Below, piece after piece: positions 43,683 to 53,172 of a DNA stretch of 64,000 nt. The DNA comes from Saccharopolyspora kobensis. GTDB lineage: Bacteria > Actinomycetota > Actinomycetes > Mycobacteriales > Pseudonocardiaceae. The translations under genes and the position numbers were made by a program. The stretch spans positions 1,731,879 through 1,795,878 of the forward strand of contig NZ_FNVB01000002.1 in the NCBI RefSeq assembly GCF_900108315.1, in the 5' to 3' direction. The notes below the pieces were generated by a model. The model saw only the letters and a program-made list of their open reading frames with translations, made no database searches and was not told where the DNA came from. Every line of letters begins with the position of its first letter. Position 1 is the stretch's first letter.

Positions 43683-44434
43683 CTCTCCCCCATCTCCTCC
43701 AGCGGCCGCAGCTCCACGTCGTCGGCGGTGGCGACGACCAGGCTCCGGTCGGGAACTTCACGCCATCCGGCGCGCGCGCCGAACGGTTCGGAGGCGACGG
43801 TCACCGCGCCGCGCTCCTGGTGCACCCACAGCGAATGCGTCCAGGTGGTGGCCACCAGCCGGGCGCCGTCGCTGAAGAGCAGGTTCAGCCGCGAATCCGG
43901 GGCGGCGGCGACGACTTCGCCCACCAGCTCCGGCACCGCCACCTCCGGATCGGCGCCGTCGAGCACCCGCTGCCGCAGCACCGCCCACAGCAGCGCCGAG
44001 TCGGTCGCCGCCTCCAGCGTCAGCAGGTCGACCACCTCCAGCCGCGCGGCGAGCTTGGCCACCGAGTCCGGCCAGCCGGTGACCCGGCCGTTGTGGCTGA
44101 ACAGCCGGTTGCCGTCGGTGAACGGCGCGCAGGCCCCGGGCACCACCGGCATCCCGACGGTGGCCGAGCGCACCGCGGCGACCACCGCGCCGCTGCGCAC
44201 CTCGCGGGCCGCATCCCGGAAGGACTGGTCCGTCCACATCGGAACCGCCGCCCGGTAGCGGGCCGTGGAACCGTCCGCGCGGCACCAGCCGACGCCGAAG
44301 CCGTCGGCGTTGACGGTGCCGCCGCCGCGCATGTCGGCGGGCGCCCAGGTCTGCTCGAGCAGCGAGTGCTCGGGCTCCAGCAGCAGCTCGGCCAGCGATA
44401 CCGCAGGCCCCAGGTATCCAACGTGCCGGCACAT
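43679..44434 (-). CDS. egtC: Gamma-glutamyl hercynylcysteine sulfoxide amidohydrolase
   Basis: 251 aa, class II glutamine amidotransferase fold. The N-terminal MCRHVGYLGP exposes Cys2 as the nucleophile once Met is removed. GGTVNADGFGVGWCRADGS and FSHNGRVTGWPDSVA match EgtC. It removes the glutamyl group from gamma-glutamyl hercynylcysteine sulfoxide. Starts three bases after the egtB stop. Confidence 0.95.
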   Translation of the reverse strand: MCRHVGYLGPAVSLAELLLEPEHSLLEQTWAPADMRGGGTVNADGFGVGWCRADGSTARYRAAVPMWTDQSFRDAAREVRSGAVVAAVRSATVGMPVVPGACAPFTDGNRLFSHNGRVTGWPDSVAKLAARLEVVDLLTLEAATDSALLWAVLRQRVLDGADPEVAVPELVGEVVAAAPDSRLNLLFSDGARLVATTWTHSLWVHQERGAVTVASEPFGARAGWREVPDRSLVVATADDVELRPLEEMGER

Positions 44435-44437
44435 GGG

Positions 44438-45763
44438 TCAGCCGCGCTCCTCCGCCCGCGGGCTGCGGGCGCAGCGGAATCCGGCGAAGATCTGCCTGCG
44501 GATCGGGTAGTCCCAGTTGCGGAAGGTGCCGCGGCAGGCGGAGCGGTCGGTGCCGAACGAGCCGCCGCGCAGCACCTTGTAGCCGGGTCCGAAGAAGACC
44601 TCGGAGTACTCGCGGTACGGGAACGCCGAGAAACCCGGGTAGGGCAGGAAGTCGCTGGCCGTCCACTCCCACACGTCGCCGATCAGCTGCCGCGCGCCGC
44701 AGGGCGCGGCACCGGCCGCGTAGGCCCCGGCGGGCGCCGGCTGCAGGTGCCGCTGGCCGAGGTTGGCGTGCTCCGGGCGCGGATCGTCGTCGCCCCACGG
44801 GTACCGGCGCGACCGGCCGCTGCGCGGGTCGAAGCGGGCCGCCTTCTCCCACTCCTGCTCGGTGGGCAGCCGCTTGCCCGCCCACGCGGCGTAGGCCTCG
44901 GCCTCGTAGAAGCTGACGTGCACCACCGGTTCGCCTTCCGGCACGGGTTCGAGGTGGCCGAAGCGGCGGCGCAGCCAGCGGTCCCCGTCGAGCTGCCAGA
45001 ACCGGGGCGCGCGCAGCTCGGCGCTCTGCCGGTGCGCCCAGCCCGCCTCGCTCCACCAGCGCGGGTCGTCGTAGCCGCCCGCCTCGATGAACGCCAGGTA
45101 CCGGCCGTTGGTGACCGGTGTGCTGTCCAGGTAGAAGTCGTCCACGTGAACCTGGTGCGCCGGCCGCTCGTTGTCCAGCGCCCAGGGTTCGGTGGAGGTG
45201 CCCATGGTGAAGGGCCCGCCCGGCACGAACACCTCGGGCGGCAGCACGTCCACATCGGACGGTGTCGGCTCGGCGGTCAGCGCGGGCGGCCCGCTGCGCA
45301 GCTGGTGGGTGGCCAGCATCGTCTCGTCGTGCTGCTGCTCGTGCTGCACGATCATGCCGAAGGCGAAGGCCCGGTCGACCAGTCGCCTGCCCTCCAGCGG
45401 GGTGCGCGCCAGCAGGTCGAAGACCTTCTCCCGCACCGTGCCGACGTAGTCGCGGGCCTCGGCCGGTCCCAGCAGCGGCAGCTGCGGCCGGTCGGCGCGC
45501 GGGTGCTGGAAGGCGTCGTAGAGGTCGTCGATGTCGGGCCGGATCGCCTCCGCGCCACCGACATCGCGGACCAGCCACAGCTCCTCCTGGCTGCCCACGT
45601 GCGCCAGGTCCCACACCAGCGGGGACATCAGCGGTGAGTGCTGCCGGACGAGGTCGTCGTCGTCGACCGAGTCGGTCAGCCCGGCACTGCGCTGCCGGGT
45701 GCGCGCCAGCTCGGCCGCCACGTGCGCGCGCAGGTCGTCATCGCTCAGCTCTAGCAGGTTCAC
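44438..45763 (-). CDS. egtB: Hercynine oxygenase (ergothioneine sulfoxide synthase)
   Basis: 441 aa. N-terminal DinB domain carries the iron ligands: a His in VWDLAHVGSQEELW and HEQQHDETML. The C-terminal half is an FGE-sulfatase domain (TPVTNGRYLAFIEAGGYDD, WEWTASDFLPYPGFS, LRGGSFGTDRSACRGTFRNW). It joins hercynine to gamma-glutamylcysteine with oxygen, making the C-S bond. 20 bp after egtA. Confidence 0.96.
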   Translation of the reverse strand: MNLLELSDDDLRAHVAAELARTRQRSAGLTDSVDDDDLVRQHSPLMSPLVWDLAHVGSQEELWLVRDVGGAEAIRPDIDDLYDAFQHPRADRPQLPLLGPAEARDYVGTVREKVFDLLARTPLEGRRLVDRAFAFGMIVQHEQQHDETMLATHQLRSGPPALTAEPTPSDVDVLPPEVFVPGGPFTMGTSTEPWALDNERPAHQVHVDDFYLDSTPVTNGRYLAFIEAGGYDDPRWWSEAGWAHRQSAELRAPRFWQLDGDRWLRRRFGHLEPVPEGEPVVHVSFYEAEAYAAWAGKRLPTEQEWEKAARFDPRSGRSRRYPWGDDDPRPEHANLGQRHLQPAPAGAYAAGAAPCGARQLIGDVWEWTASDFLPYPGFSAFPYREYSEVFFGPGYKVLRGGSFGTDRSACRGTFRNWDYPIRRQIFAGFRCARSPRAEERG

Positions 45764-45783
45764 CGGTACCTCCGGGAGACGAT

Positions 45784-47016
45784 TCAGCGATCACCGGCCG
45801 CGGCGATCCGCCGCGCCACGAAGTCGGCCAGCCGACCGGACAGCCCCGCCGGGACGTCCGGCCCGTCGAGCAGTCGGCAGGCCAGCGCGAAGACGTCCTC
45901 GGCCACCTGCGCCAGGGTCCGGTCGCGCAGACCTTGTCGCGCCGCGTGCACCCAGCGGCCGACGGCCGGGGACGTCAGCGCCAGCACCTCGTCCACTGTG
46001 GATTCCTCGCGGAACAGGGCGATCAGGGCCGCCGCCGGGAGCATCCAGCCCTCGCCGGGCTGCGTGTCCAGGTAGCGGACCTCCAGGTACCCGCGCGGCC
46101 GGACCGGCGGGAACACCGTGCTCAGGTGGTAGTCGAGGTCGTCGCGGGTGGGCGGTTCCGGCAGCGCGCCGTGGATCCACTCCGCGAAGCTGATCCCGCT
46201 GGGCGCCGTCCAGTCGTCGCCGTCGCGCCGCAGGCAGACCACCGAGGTGTCCAGCACCCGCCTGGCCCAGCTGCCCGCCGGATCGTCGGTGATCGAACTC
46301 GGGCGGGTGCGCGGCGGGTCGGTGCGCAGCAACGTGCGGGTGCGGGTGGACACCCAGCCGGTTTCCGCGCCGAACAGCCGCGGGGAGTTGGCGAAGGTCG
46401 CCATCATCACCGGCCCGAGCGCGTGCAGCGCGCTCCAGCGCGCGGGGATCCGGTGCGGCTCGCCCGCGTCCAGGCACACCTGGACCCCGGCGGTGCTGCA
46501 CATCATCAACCGGCCGTCCAGGCCGATGCGGTCGAAGGCGGTCTCCATCGCCGCGTAGCGCGGCACCCGCAGGACGCGCCGGGGATGCCGCCACGGGTCG
46601 GTGCCCTGCTCGCCGAGAACCAGGCCTTCGCGGTCGAGCCGGCGCGCGATGTGCGCGGCATCGGCGGCGACCACGGTGAACAGCGAGCTCATGGAGGTGG
46701 TGGGGCGGCTGGAGACCTCGACCTGGCCGCCGGGTTCGACGGTGAGCACCGAACCGTTCGGCAACGGCCGGTGCGGGCTGTCCGGGACCAGGGAGCGGGG
46801 CGCGTGCGCGCCGAGCGCGGCGACGAGGGCCGCGGTGTCGAGCGGTCTTGCCGGGTCGTCCTGGTGGTGCACGGTCCATTCGAGTTCGATGCCCATCAGC
46901 CGCGGAGGGCCGTGCTTGAAGCACACCGACGCCACGTAGGCCTCGGCCTCCGCGCGGGTTCGCACGCGGGAGGTCGGGAAGTCATCGGCTGCAGGATCGG
47001 TCGACACCGGGAACAT
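45784..47016 (-). CDS. egtA: Glutamate-cysteine ligase of the ergothioneine pathway
   Basis: 410 aa from ATG 47016; upstream in-frame codons run through the intergenic region. GCS2/EgtA pattern: GIELEWTVHHQDDPARPLD, LTVEPGGQVEVSSRP, MMCSTAGVQVCLDAG, GYLEVRYLDTQPGEGW. It makes gamma-glutamylcysteine for EgtB. First gene of the egt operon. The adjacent TetR regulator diverges from it across 209 bp. Confidence 0.94.
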   Translation of the reverse strand: MFPVSTDPAADDFPTSRVRTRAEAEAYVASVCFKHGPPRLMGIELEWTVHHQDDPARPLDTAALVAALGAHAPRSLVPDSPHRPLPNGSVLTVEPGGQVEVSSRPTTSMSSLFTVVAADAAHIARRLDREGLVLGEQGTDPWRHPRRVLRVPRYAAMETAFDRIGLDGRLMMCSTAGVQVCLDAGEPHRIPARWSALHALGPVMMATFANSPRLFGAETGWVSTRTRTLLRTDPPRTRPSSITDDPAGSWARRVLDTSVVCLRRDGDDWTAPSGISFAEWIHGALPEPPTRDDLDYHLSTVFPPVRPRGYLEVRYLDTQPGEGWMLPAAALIALFREESTVDEVLALTSPAVGRWVHAARQGLRDRTLAQVAEDVFALACRLLDGPDVPAGLSGRLADFVARRIAAAGDR

Positions 47017-47177
47017 GATCACCGCCCGTGATTGGCCGGTTACCGACGCTACCGCGCGCCCCCCATGGTCGCGACCCTTGTTCTCGACCTCGCCAACTGC
47101 TAACGGGTTTCGCGCTGTTCCCGGGGCGACCACCTGATCGGACGCCCGATCCAGCAGGCGAGACGTGGCCAGCAAGA

Positions 47178-47198
47178 CGTACGTACGGATTGCAATCC
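47178..47198. promoter_or_regulatory. Double palindrome upstream of the TetR gene
   Basis: Two perfect palindromes touch: CGTACGTACG (47178-47187) and GGATTGCAATCC (47187-47198). They lie 28-48 bp before the TetR start and about 165 bp from egtA. One or both are probable operators of the TetR protein. Confidence 0.6.
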
Positions 47199-47225
47199 AC
47201 GGGGGCGGCCTGGGACGATCAGCAT

Positions 47226-47816
47226 ATGCCTCGGGTCAGCCAAGACCACCTCGACGCCCGGCGCCGCCAGATCCTCGACGGCTCCCGGTCCTGCTTCGCG
47301 CGCTTCGGCTACGAAGGTGCCACGGTGCGCCGCCTGGAGGAAGCGACCGGGCTGTCCCGCGGCGCGATCTTCCACCACTTCAAGGACAAGGAGTCGCTGT
47401 TCCTCGCCCTCGCCGAGGACGACGCGACCCGGATGGCCGACGTGGTCGCCGAGCAGGGCCTGGTGCAGGTGATGCGCAACCTGCTCGACGCCTCCAGCGA
47501 GACCTCGCCCGCCCTGGGCGCGGACTGGCTGGGCACCCGGCTGGAGGTGTCCCGCAGGCTGCGCACCGACCAGGAGTTCCGGGAGCGGTGGGCGCAGCGC
47601 TCCGAGCAGCTGACCGCCGCCACCCGGGCGCGCCTGCTGTGGCAGAAGCAGGCGGGCAACCTCCGCGACGACGTCGACGTCGACGTGCTGACCGCCTACC
47701 TGGAACTGGTGCTGGAAGGCCTGCTCTCGCACCTGGCGATGGGCCTGCCCGCCCAGCACCTGCGCCCGGTCCTGGACCTGGTCGAGGAGAGCGTCCGCCG
47801 CCACCGCACCCGCTGA
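47226..47816 (+). CDS. TetR-family regulator, AcnR-like
   Basis: 196 aa from ATG 47226. The whole length resembles AcnR, the aconitase repressor of corynebacteria and mycobacteria: MPRVSQDHLDARRRQILDGS, GYEGATVRRLEEATGLSRGA, FHHFKDKESLFLALAED, DVLTAYLELVLEGLL. AcnR binds citrate-Mg and normally sits beside acn. No aconitase gene is here; the divergent neighbour is egtA and the downstream gene is the FUSC protein. Family call strong, target open. Confidence 0.85.
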   Translation: MPRVSQDHLDARRRQILDGSRSCFARFGYEGATVRRLEEATGLSRGAIFHHFKDKESLFLALAEDDATRMADVVAEQGLVQVMRNLLDASSETSPALGADWLGTRLEVSRRLRTDQEFRERWAQRSEQLTAATRARLLWQKQAGNLRDDVDVDVLTAYLELVLEGLLSHLAMGLPAQHLRPVLDLVEESVRRHRTR

Positions 47817-47984
47817 GCCCGGTCCGACGAACTCGCCTTGCGCGGCGGGCCCGGCAGCGAGGCGGGCCGAACGCCTCCGGCGTTTCAGGGCACAGATCAA
47901 AACCAGGATCGAATGCCCCGCCGGGCAGTCGTTCGGCGTAATCTCGCACCACCTGTCGGCCGAGCGCGAAGGAGCCGCCGCGCA

Positions 47985-50060
47985 ATGTGGAGCGAGTGGT
48001 GGAATCGCTTCCTCGCCTCGGATCCGGCCATGCGCAGGCTGCGCACCGCGACGCGGGTGGTGCTCGCCGTCGCGCTGACCATCGTCGTCGTGCTCCCGGT
48101 GCTGGCCTGGTGGGGCCAGCCGCTGCCGCTGGCGATGATCGGCGCGGTGGTGGCGATCAACTCCTCGCTCGGGGTCAACGACCCGGACCCGCGCCAGCAG
48201 CGGATCACCACCCTGCTGATGCCGCTGCCGGTGACCGCCGCGCTGCTGCTGGCGATGCTCACCGCGCCCTGGCCGCTGGTGAGCACCCTGGTGTTCCTGG
48301 TCGTGATCTTCACCGCGGTCTACGTCCGCCGCTTCGGCCCGCGCTACTTCCCGCTCGGGATGGTCGCGTTCATGGGCTACTTCTTCGCGATGTTCCTGCG
48401 CCCGCAGCTCGCGCAGCTGCCCGCTCTGTTCGCGGCGGCGCTCGCCGGGGCCCTGGCCGCGTTCGCGCTGCGGTTCCTGGTGCTGCGCGACGAGCCCGAG
48501 GGCGTGCTCGAACGCGGCCGCCGGACGCTGCTGGCGCAGGTGCACGGTCTGCTGCACGCGGTGCGCGACGTCGCCGAGCACCCGGACTCGGCGGCCCGGC
48601 GGCGCGAGCTGAACAACCGGTCGGTCCGGCTCAACGAGACGGCGCTGATGCTGGAGGGCGCCGTCGGCCAGCTCGACTCGCTCGACGAAGCCGGCCGGGA
48701 CCGCCTGCGCCAGCGCATCCTCGACGTCGAGCTCGCCGCCGAGAACCTGCTCACGCCGCTGCTGCGGCTGGTCGACCACCCCAGCGGCGGCGACACCGTG
48801 CCGCACGCGGTCGGCGCGCTGCTGGCTGTGCTGCGCACCGATCCGCGCGAGCTGCGGGAGGCCACCAGGCTGGTCGCCGAGCGCATCGAGCAGGAGGGGT
48901 CGGTGGCGATCGCGATGGCGGTGCGGCGGCTGGGCACCTGCCTGGCCGAACTGGCCACCGCGACCGCGGAGTTCGACGACCGCGCCGAGCGCGAGCCGAC
49001 CTCCGCCGCCGAGCCGGACGCCCCGGAAGCGGGCGAAACCGGCCTGCAGCGCCCGGAAGTGCGGATGGCCGTCCAGGTGACCTGCGCGACCGCGCTGGCG
49101 ATCATGCTCGGCCAGCTCGTCTCGCCGAACCGCTGGTACTGGGCGGTGATCACCGCGTTCGTGGTGTTCATCAGCACCAACAGCCGCGGTGAGCTGCTGG
49201 TGCGGGCGTGGCAGCGCACGGCGGGCACGGTGCTCGGCGTGCTGGCGGGAATGCTGGTCGCCGCGCAGATCTCCGGGAACCTGGCCGCCGAGATCGTCAT
49301 GATCCTGATCTGCGTGTTCCTCGGCTTCTACTTCGCCGGCTTCTCCTACGCGGTGATGACGTTCTTCATCACCGCGCTGCTCGGCGCCCTCTACGGCATG
49401 CTCGGCACCTTCGACGCCAGCGTGCTGGAGACCCGGCTGTGGGAGACCGCGGTCGGGGCGCTCGCCGGTGTGCTGGCCGCGGTGTTCGTGCTGCCCACCC
49501 GAACCCGCTCGCTGGTGCGCGACAACACCGAGGACTTCCTGCTGGCGCTGCGGGACTTCCTGCGCGGCACCGGCACCGAGCTCAGCGAGCGCGGTGAGGT
49601 CACCGGCCTGCAGGAGTCGATGCGCGAGCTCGACGACGGCCTGCAGCGGGTGGTCCGCAGCGCCCGGCCGCTGACCTCCTACCGGTTGCGGTCCCGCCGC
49701 AGCCAGGTGCAGCGGAGCGTGACGATGCTCAGCGGCTGCGCGTACTACGTGCGCAACCTCGCGGTGGCGCTGGCGGCGACCGCGGGCATGGTCGACGAGG
49801 ACACCCGCGACCGGCTGTCCGAACTGCTGTGGGCGCTGGCCGACGCGGTGGAGGCGATGACCGGTGAAGCGCAGGTGGGCTTCGACTCCGCCATGGATTC
49901 CGCCCACCGCACGGCCGACTCGCTGCACGACATCGCCGAATCGCTGACCGACGGCCCCACCTCGCTGCACCGCACGATCCGCTGGCTGGACCGCACCACC
50001 CGGATCGTCGAGGACCTGGCCCGCGAACTCGGCACCACCTCCGAACAGCGCACCGCCTGA
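47985..50060 (+). CDS. FUSC-family (aromatic-acid-exporter-like) membrane protein
   Basis: 691 aa from ATG 47985 with AAGGAG upstream. N-terminal bundle of about six membrane segments (RVVLAVALTIVVVLPVLAWW, VSTLVFLVVIFTAVYV, ALFAAALAGALAAFALRFLV), a cytosolic helical middle, then the FUSC_2 bundle (WYWAVITAFVVFISTNSRGE, TAGTVLGVLAGMLVAAQISG, YAVMTFFITALLGALYGMLG). The C-terminal 180 residues are coiled and soluble. This two-bundle plan resembles AaeB/YccS. Likely an exporter of aromatic or other organic acids; substrate unknown. 168 bp after the TetR gene. Confidence 0.87.
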   Translation: MWSEWWNRFLASDPAMRRLRTATRVVLAVALTIVVVLPVLAWWGQPLPLAMIGAVVAINSSLGVNDPDPRQQRITTLLMPLPVTAALLLAMLTAPWPLVSTLVFLVVIFTAVYVRRFGPRYFPLGMVAFMGYFFAMFLRPQLAQLPALFAAALAGALAAFALRFLVLRDEPEGVLERGRRTLLAQVHGLLHAVRDVAEHPDSAARRRELNNRSVRLNETALMLEGAVGQLDSLDEAGRDRLRQRILDVELAAENLLTPLLRLVDHPSGGDTVPHAVGALLAVLRTDPRELREATRLVAERIEQEGSVAIAMAVRRLGTCLAELATATAEFDDRAEREPTSAAEPDAPEAGETGLQRPEVRMAVQVTCATALAIMLGQLVSPNRWYWAVITAFVVFISTNSRGELLVRAWQRTAGTVLGVLAGMLVAAQISGNLAAEIVMILICVFLGFYFAGFSYAVMTFFITALLGALYGMLGTFDASVLETRLWETAVGALAGVLAAVFVLPTRTRSLVRDNTEDFLLALRDFLRGTGTELSERGEVTGLQESMRELDDGLQRVVRSARPLTSYRLRSRRSQVQRSVTMLSGCAYYVRNLAVALAATAGMVDEDTRDRLSELLWALADAVEAMTGEAQVGFDSAMDSAHRTADSLHDIAESLTDGPTSLHRTIRWLDRTTRIVEDLARELGTTSEQRTA

Positions 50061-50157
50061 ACCGGCGCGGCCAACGTCCGCGAATTGGACTGCGACAGAT
50101 CGCGACCCGACGCATAGCGTGACTTCGACGATCCCCAACCGCACTGAAGGTGTCGTT

Positions 50158-51555
50158 TTGCACCCCAACCTCGCCGATGACCTCACCCGGCTGCCCGAAC
50201 TGCTGGACGCGGCCCGCGGCTGCGCCGTCGAGATGCTGTCCGGGATGGCCGACCGGCCCGTCGTGGTCCCGCCGCAAGCCCCGCCGCCGACTCCGCTGCC
50301 GGAGCGCGGAACCGGCGCCGCAGGCGCGCTGGAGCTGTTCCGCGACCAGTGGGCGTCCGGGTTCTCGGCCAGCGCGGGGCCGCGCTACCTCGGTGCCGTG
50401 ACCGGTGGCGCGACTCCGGCTTCCCTGGTCGGCGACTGGTTGACCAGCGCTTTCGATCAGAACGCGATGCTCGGAACGGATTCGGTCGCCGCCGACCTCG
50501 AACGCGCGGCCGTCGGCTGGCTGGGCGAGCTGCTCGGGCTGCCCTCGCATCGGGGCGCTTTCGTCAGCGGCGCCACCATGTCGAACTTCACCGGACTTGC
50601 CATCGCCCGCGAATGGGTCGCCGAGCAGCTCGGCGTGTCGGTGGCCGAGGACGGCGTGGCCGCGCTCGGGGCCGTCCCGGTCCTCTCCGGCAGCCCGCAC
50701 ACGAGCATCTTCAAGGCGCTCTCGATGCTCGGGCTCGGTCGCGGCTGTCTGCGTCAGGTGGCGTGCCCGCCGGGCCGGGAGGCCGTGGACGTCGACCTGC
50801 TCGCCGCCGAGCTGGCCGCGCTCGACGGCCGACCCGCGATCGTGGTCGCCAACGCCGGAACGGTGAACACGGCCGACTTCGACGATCTGCGGGCGATATC
50901 CGCGTTGCGCGAGCGCTTCCCGTTCTGGCTGCACGTCGACGCCGCATTCGGCGGCCTCGCCGCGCTGTCCCCGCGGCACGCCGGACTGGTCGCCGGGCTC
51001 GACGAAGCGGACTCGGTGTGCGCGGACCTGCACAAGTGGCTCAACGTGCCCTACGACAGCGCGGTCCAGTTCACCCGCCGCCGGGATCTGCAGGTCCAGG
51101 TGTTCCAGAACTCCGCGCCGTACCTGAGCGCACCCACCGCTGATCCGGACTTCCTGCACCTCGTACCGGAGAACTCCCGGCGGCTGCGCGCGCTTCCCGC
51201 GTGGTTCACCCTCGCCGCTTACGGACGCGAAGGGCACCGCGAGGTCGTGGAGCGCGACATCGCGCTGGCACGTGAACTCGGCGACCGCATCGCTGGCATG
51301 CCGCACCTGCGGCTGCTGGCACCGGTGCGGCTCAACGTGGTCTGCTTCACCCTCGCCGAGAACCCCACCAGCGAGCGGGTCGGGAGGCTGAACCGCGCCG
51401 TGACCGAATCGGGCGAAGCCTTCCTCACCCCGACGGTCCACGAAGGAACTCCCGGTCTGCGGGCCGCTTTCAGCAGCTGGCGAACCACCGCGAGCGATGT
51501 GACTCGCCTCACCGACGTGCTGCGGGACGAGGGAAACGAGCCCGCCGCGAGCTGA
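50158..51555 (+). CDS. PLP-dependent group II decarboxylase-like enzyme
   Basis: 465 aa from TTG 50158, with GAAGG at seven bases; an in-frame GTG at 50119 is a weaker start. Fold-type I: FVSGATMSNFTGLAIAREWV, VANAGTVNTADFDDLRAI, HVDAAFGGLAALSPRH and the PLP lysine in DLHKWLNVPYDSAVQF, all typical of aromatic-amino-acid/glutamate decarboxylases. Actinomycete relatives act on tyrosine, DOPA or other amino acids. No amine-use genes are adjacent. It lacks class V features, so it is not the missing EgtE. Confidence 0.87.
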   Translation: MHPNLADDLTRLPELLDAARGCAVEMLSGMADRPVVVPPQAPPPTPLPERGTGAAGALELFRDQWASGFSASAGPRYLGAVTGGATPASLVGDWLTSAFDQNAMLGTDSVAADLERAAVGWLGELLGLPSHRGAFVSGATMSNFTGLAIAREWVAEQLGVSVAEDGVAALGAVPVLSGSPHTSIFKALSMLGLGRGCLRQVACPPGREAVDVDLLAAELAALDGRPAIVVANAGTVNTADFDDLRAISALRERFPFWLHVDAAFGGLAALSPRHAGLVAGLDEADSVCADLHKWLNVPYDSAVQFTRRRDLQVQVFQNSAPYLSAPTADPDFLHLVPENSRRLRALPAWFTLAAYGREGHREVVERDIALARELGDRIAGMPHLRLLAPVRLNVVCFTLAENPTSERVGRLNRAVTESGEAFLTPTVHEGTPGLRAAFSSWRTTASDVTRLTDVLRDEGNEPAAS

Positions 51556-51602
51556 TCGAATACGCTCCGGAGCAGCTCGACCCCGCTCGGTGAGGAGAAC
51601 CA

Positions 51603-53117
51603 GTGAAGCGCTCGTTCGCACTCGGTCTGGCCGGTGCCGCGGTGCTCGCCAGCACAGCGGTCACCGGGGTGACCGCGCAGGCGGCACCGGGCCTGCAGTT
51701 CGGACCGTGCCCGGAGGACGTCAGCAAGCACTACCCGCAGCTGCAGTGCGCCGAGCTGCAGGTCCCGCTGGACCACCGCGACCCGGGCGGCGAACAGCTG
51801 AAGCTGCTCGTCTCCAAGCAGCCCGCGCGCAAACCCGAAGCCCGCCGCGGCGTGCTGCTGATCAACCCCGGAGGCCCCGGCGGGCCGGGTGTCGGGTTCG
51901 CCGGAGCGCTGGCGCCCAAGCTGCCCGGGGCGGTGCTCGACAGCTACGACCTGATCGGCTTCGACACCCGCAACACCGCGCACAGCACCCCGATCACCTG
52001 CGTGGACGCGGCCACCTACTGGAAGGCACCGCTGCCCGACCCGGACTCCCCGCACGCGCGGGAGCAGAACTGGCAGCGCGCCCAGCAGTACGCCGACGGC
52101 TGCCAGCAGCGCGCGGGCAAGTACCTGCCGCACCTCACCACCCCGTCCAACGCCCGGGACATGGACCGGATCCGGGAGGCCCTGGGCGAGGAGCGGATCA
52201 GCTACCTCGGCTACTCCTACGGCACCTACCTGGGCGCGGTGTACGGGCAGCTCTTCCCGGAACGGGTGGACCGGATGCTCCTGGACAGCGTGGTCAACCC
52301 GGACACCTCGGAGATCTGGTACCGCAACAACCTCAACCAGGACGTCGCCGCCCAGCACCGGCTCGGGATGTACTTCGACTGGATCGCCCGGCACGACCAG
52401 GTCTTCCACCTGGGCACCGAGCGCGCCCAGGTGCAGGCCGCGTGGGACGGCGTGCAGGCCGAGCTGCGCAAGGCGCCCCGCGGGCAGCTGGGCCCGGCGG
52501 AGTTCATCGACACCACCTTCAACGCGCTCTACGGCGAGAGCTCCTGGAAGGACATCGCCGAAGGACTGGCCGACTTCCGCCTCCGCAACGACGACAAGAA
52601 GCTCGCCTCGCTGGTCAAGCCCAAGGACGAGGTGGCCGAGAACGGCAACGCCATCTACAACGCCGTGGAGTGCGTGGACGCGCCGTGGCCGACCCGGCAG
52701 CGCGAGTGGGAGCGCGACTCCGAGCGGCTGGCCGCCGACTACCCGCTGGCCGCCTGGTACAACAGCTGGACCGTGGCGCCCTGCCGGTTCTGGCACGCGC
52801 CCGCCCAGCAGCCGCTGAAGATCACCGGTGCCGGTCTGCCGCCGGTGCTGCTGATCAACTCCGAGCACGACGTGGCCACCCCTTACCACGGCGCGCTGGA
52901 GATGCGGCGCTCGCTGCCGTCGTCGGTCCTGGTCACCGAGAAGGACGCGGGCAAGCACGGGGTGTGGGCGCTGGCGGGCAACGCCGAAGCCGACCGCATC
53001 GGCACCGACTACCTGGTCAACGGGGTGCTGCCGCCCGAGGACGTCACGCTCCCCGGGCACCCGGACCCCGACCCGGCGGCCGCGCCGCCCGCGTCGAAGA
53101 CCCTCGACCTGCCCTGA
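51603..53117 (+). CDS. Secreted alpha/beta hydrolase, tripeptidyl-aminopeptidase type
   Basis: 504 aa. Signal peptide MKRSFALGLAGAAVLASTAV ending near AQA|APG. The Tap-like fold shows LLINPGGPGGPGVGFAGAL, the nucleophile elbow ISYLGYSYGTYLGAV, acid in NSEHDVATPYHGAL and His in AGKHGVWAL, with the TAP C-terminal domain. It would trim tripeptides or related esters outside the cell. GAGGAG ribosome-binding site. It faces the POT peptide transporter across a terminator; together they could feed on extracellular peptides. Confidence 0.9.
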   Translation: MKRSFALGLAGAAVLASTAVTGVTAQAAPGLQFGPCPEDVSKHYPQLQCAELQVPLDHRDPGGEQLKLLVSKQPARKPEARRGVLLINPGGPGGPGVGFAGALAPKLPGAVLDSYDLIGFDTRNTAHSTPITCVDAATYWKAPLPDPDSPHAREQNWQRAQQYADGCQQRAGKYLPHLTTPSNARDMDRIREALGEERISYLGYSYGTYLGAVYGQLFPERVDRMLLDSVVNPDTSEIWYRNNLNQDVAAQHRLGMYFDWIARHDQVFHLGTERAQVQAAWDGVQAELRKAPRGQLGPAEFIDTTFNALYGESSWKDIAEGLADFRLRNDDKKLASLVKPKDEVAENGNAIYNAVECVDAPWPTRQREWERDSERLAADYPLAAWYNSWTVAPCRFWHAPAQQPLKITGAGLPPVLLINSEHDVATPYHGALEMRRSLPSSVLVTEKDAGKHGVWALAGNAEADRIGTDYLVNGVLPPEDVTLPGHPDPDPAAAPPASKTLDLP

Positions 53118-53123
53118 ACGCGA

Positions 53124-53156
53124 GGGAGGCCGGGCCCGAACCGGACCCGGCCTCCC
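53124..53156. terminator. Bidirectional stem-loop terminator
   Basis: Perfect 11 bp stem GGGAGGCCGGG (53124-53134) with CCCGGCCTCCC (53146-53156) around an 11-base loop, between the convergent peptidase and POT transporter genes. Confidence 0.8.
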
Positions 53157-53172
53157 CAGCGCGCTCGAACGA

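Noticed and set aside
50158..51555. EgtE, the missing ergothioneine lyase
   Set aside because: The motifs HVDAAFGG and DLHKWLNVPYD are those of group II decarboxylases, not class V lyases.
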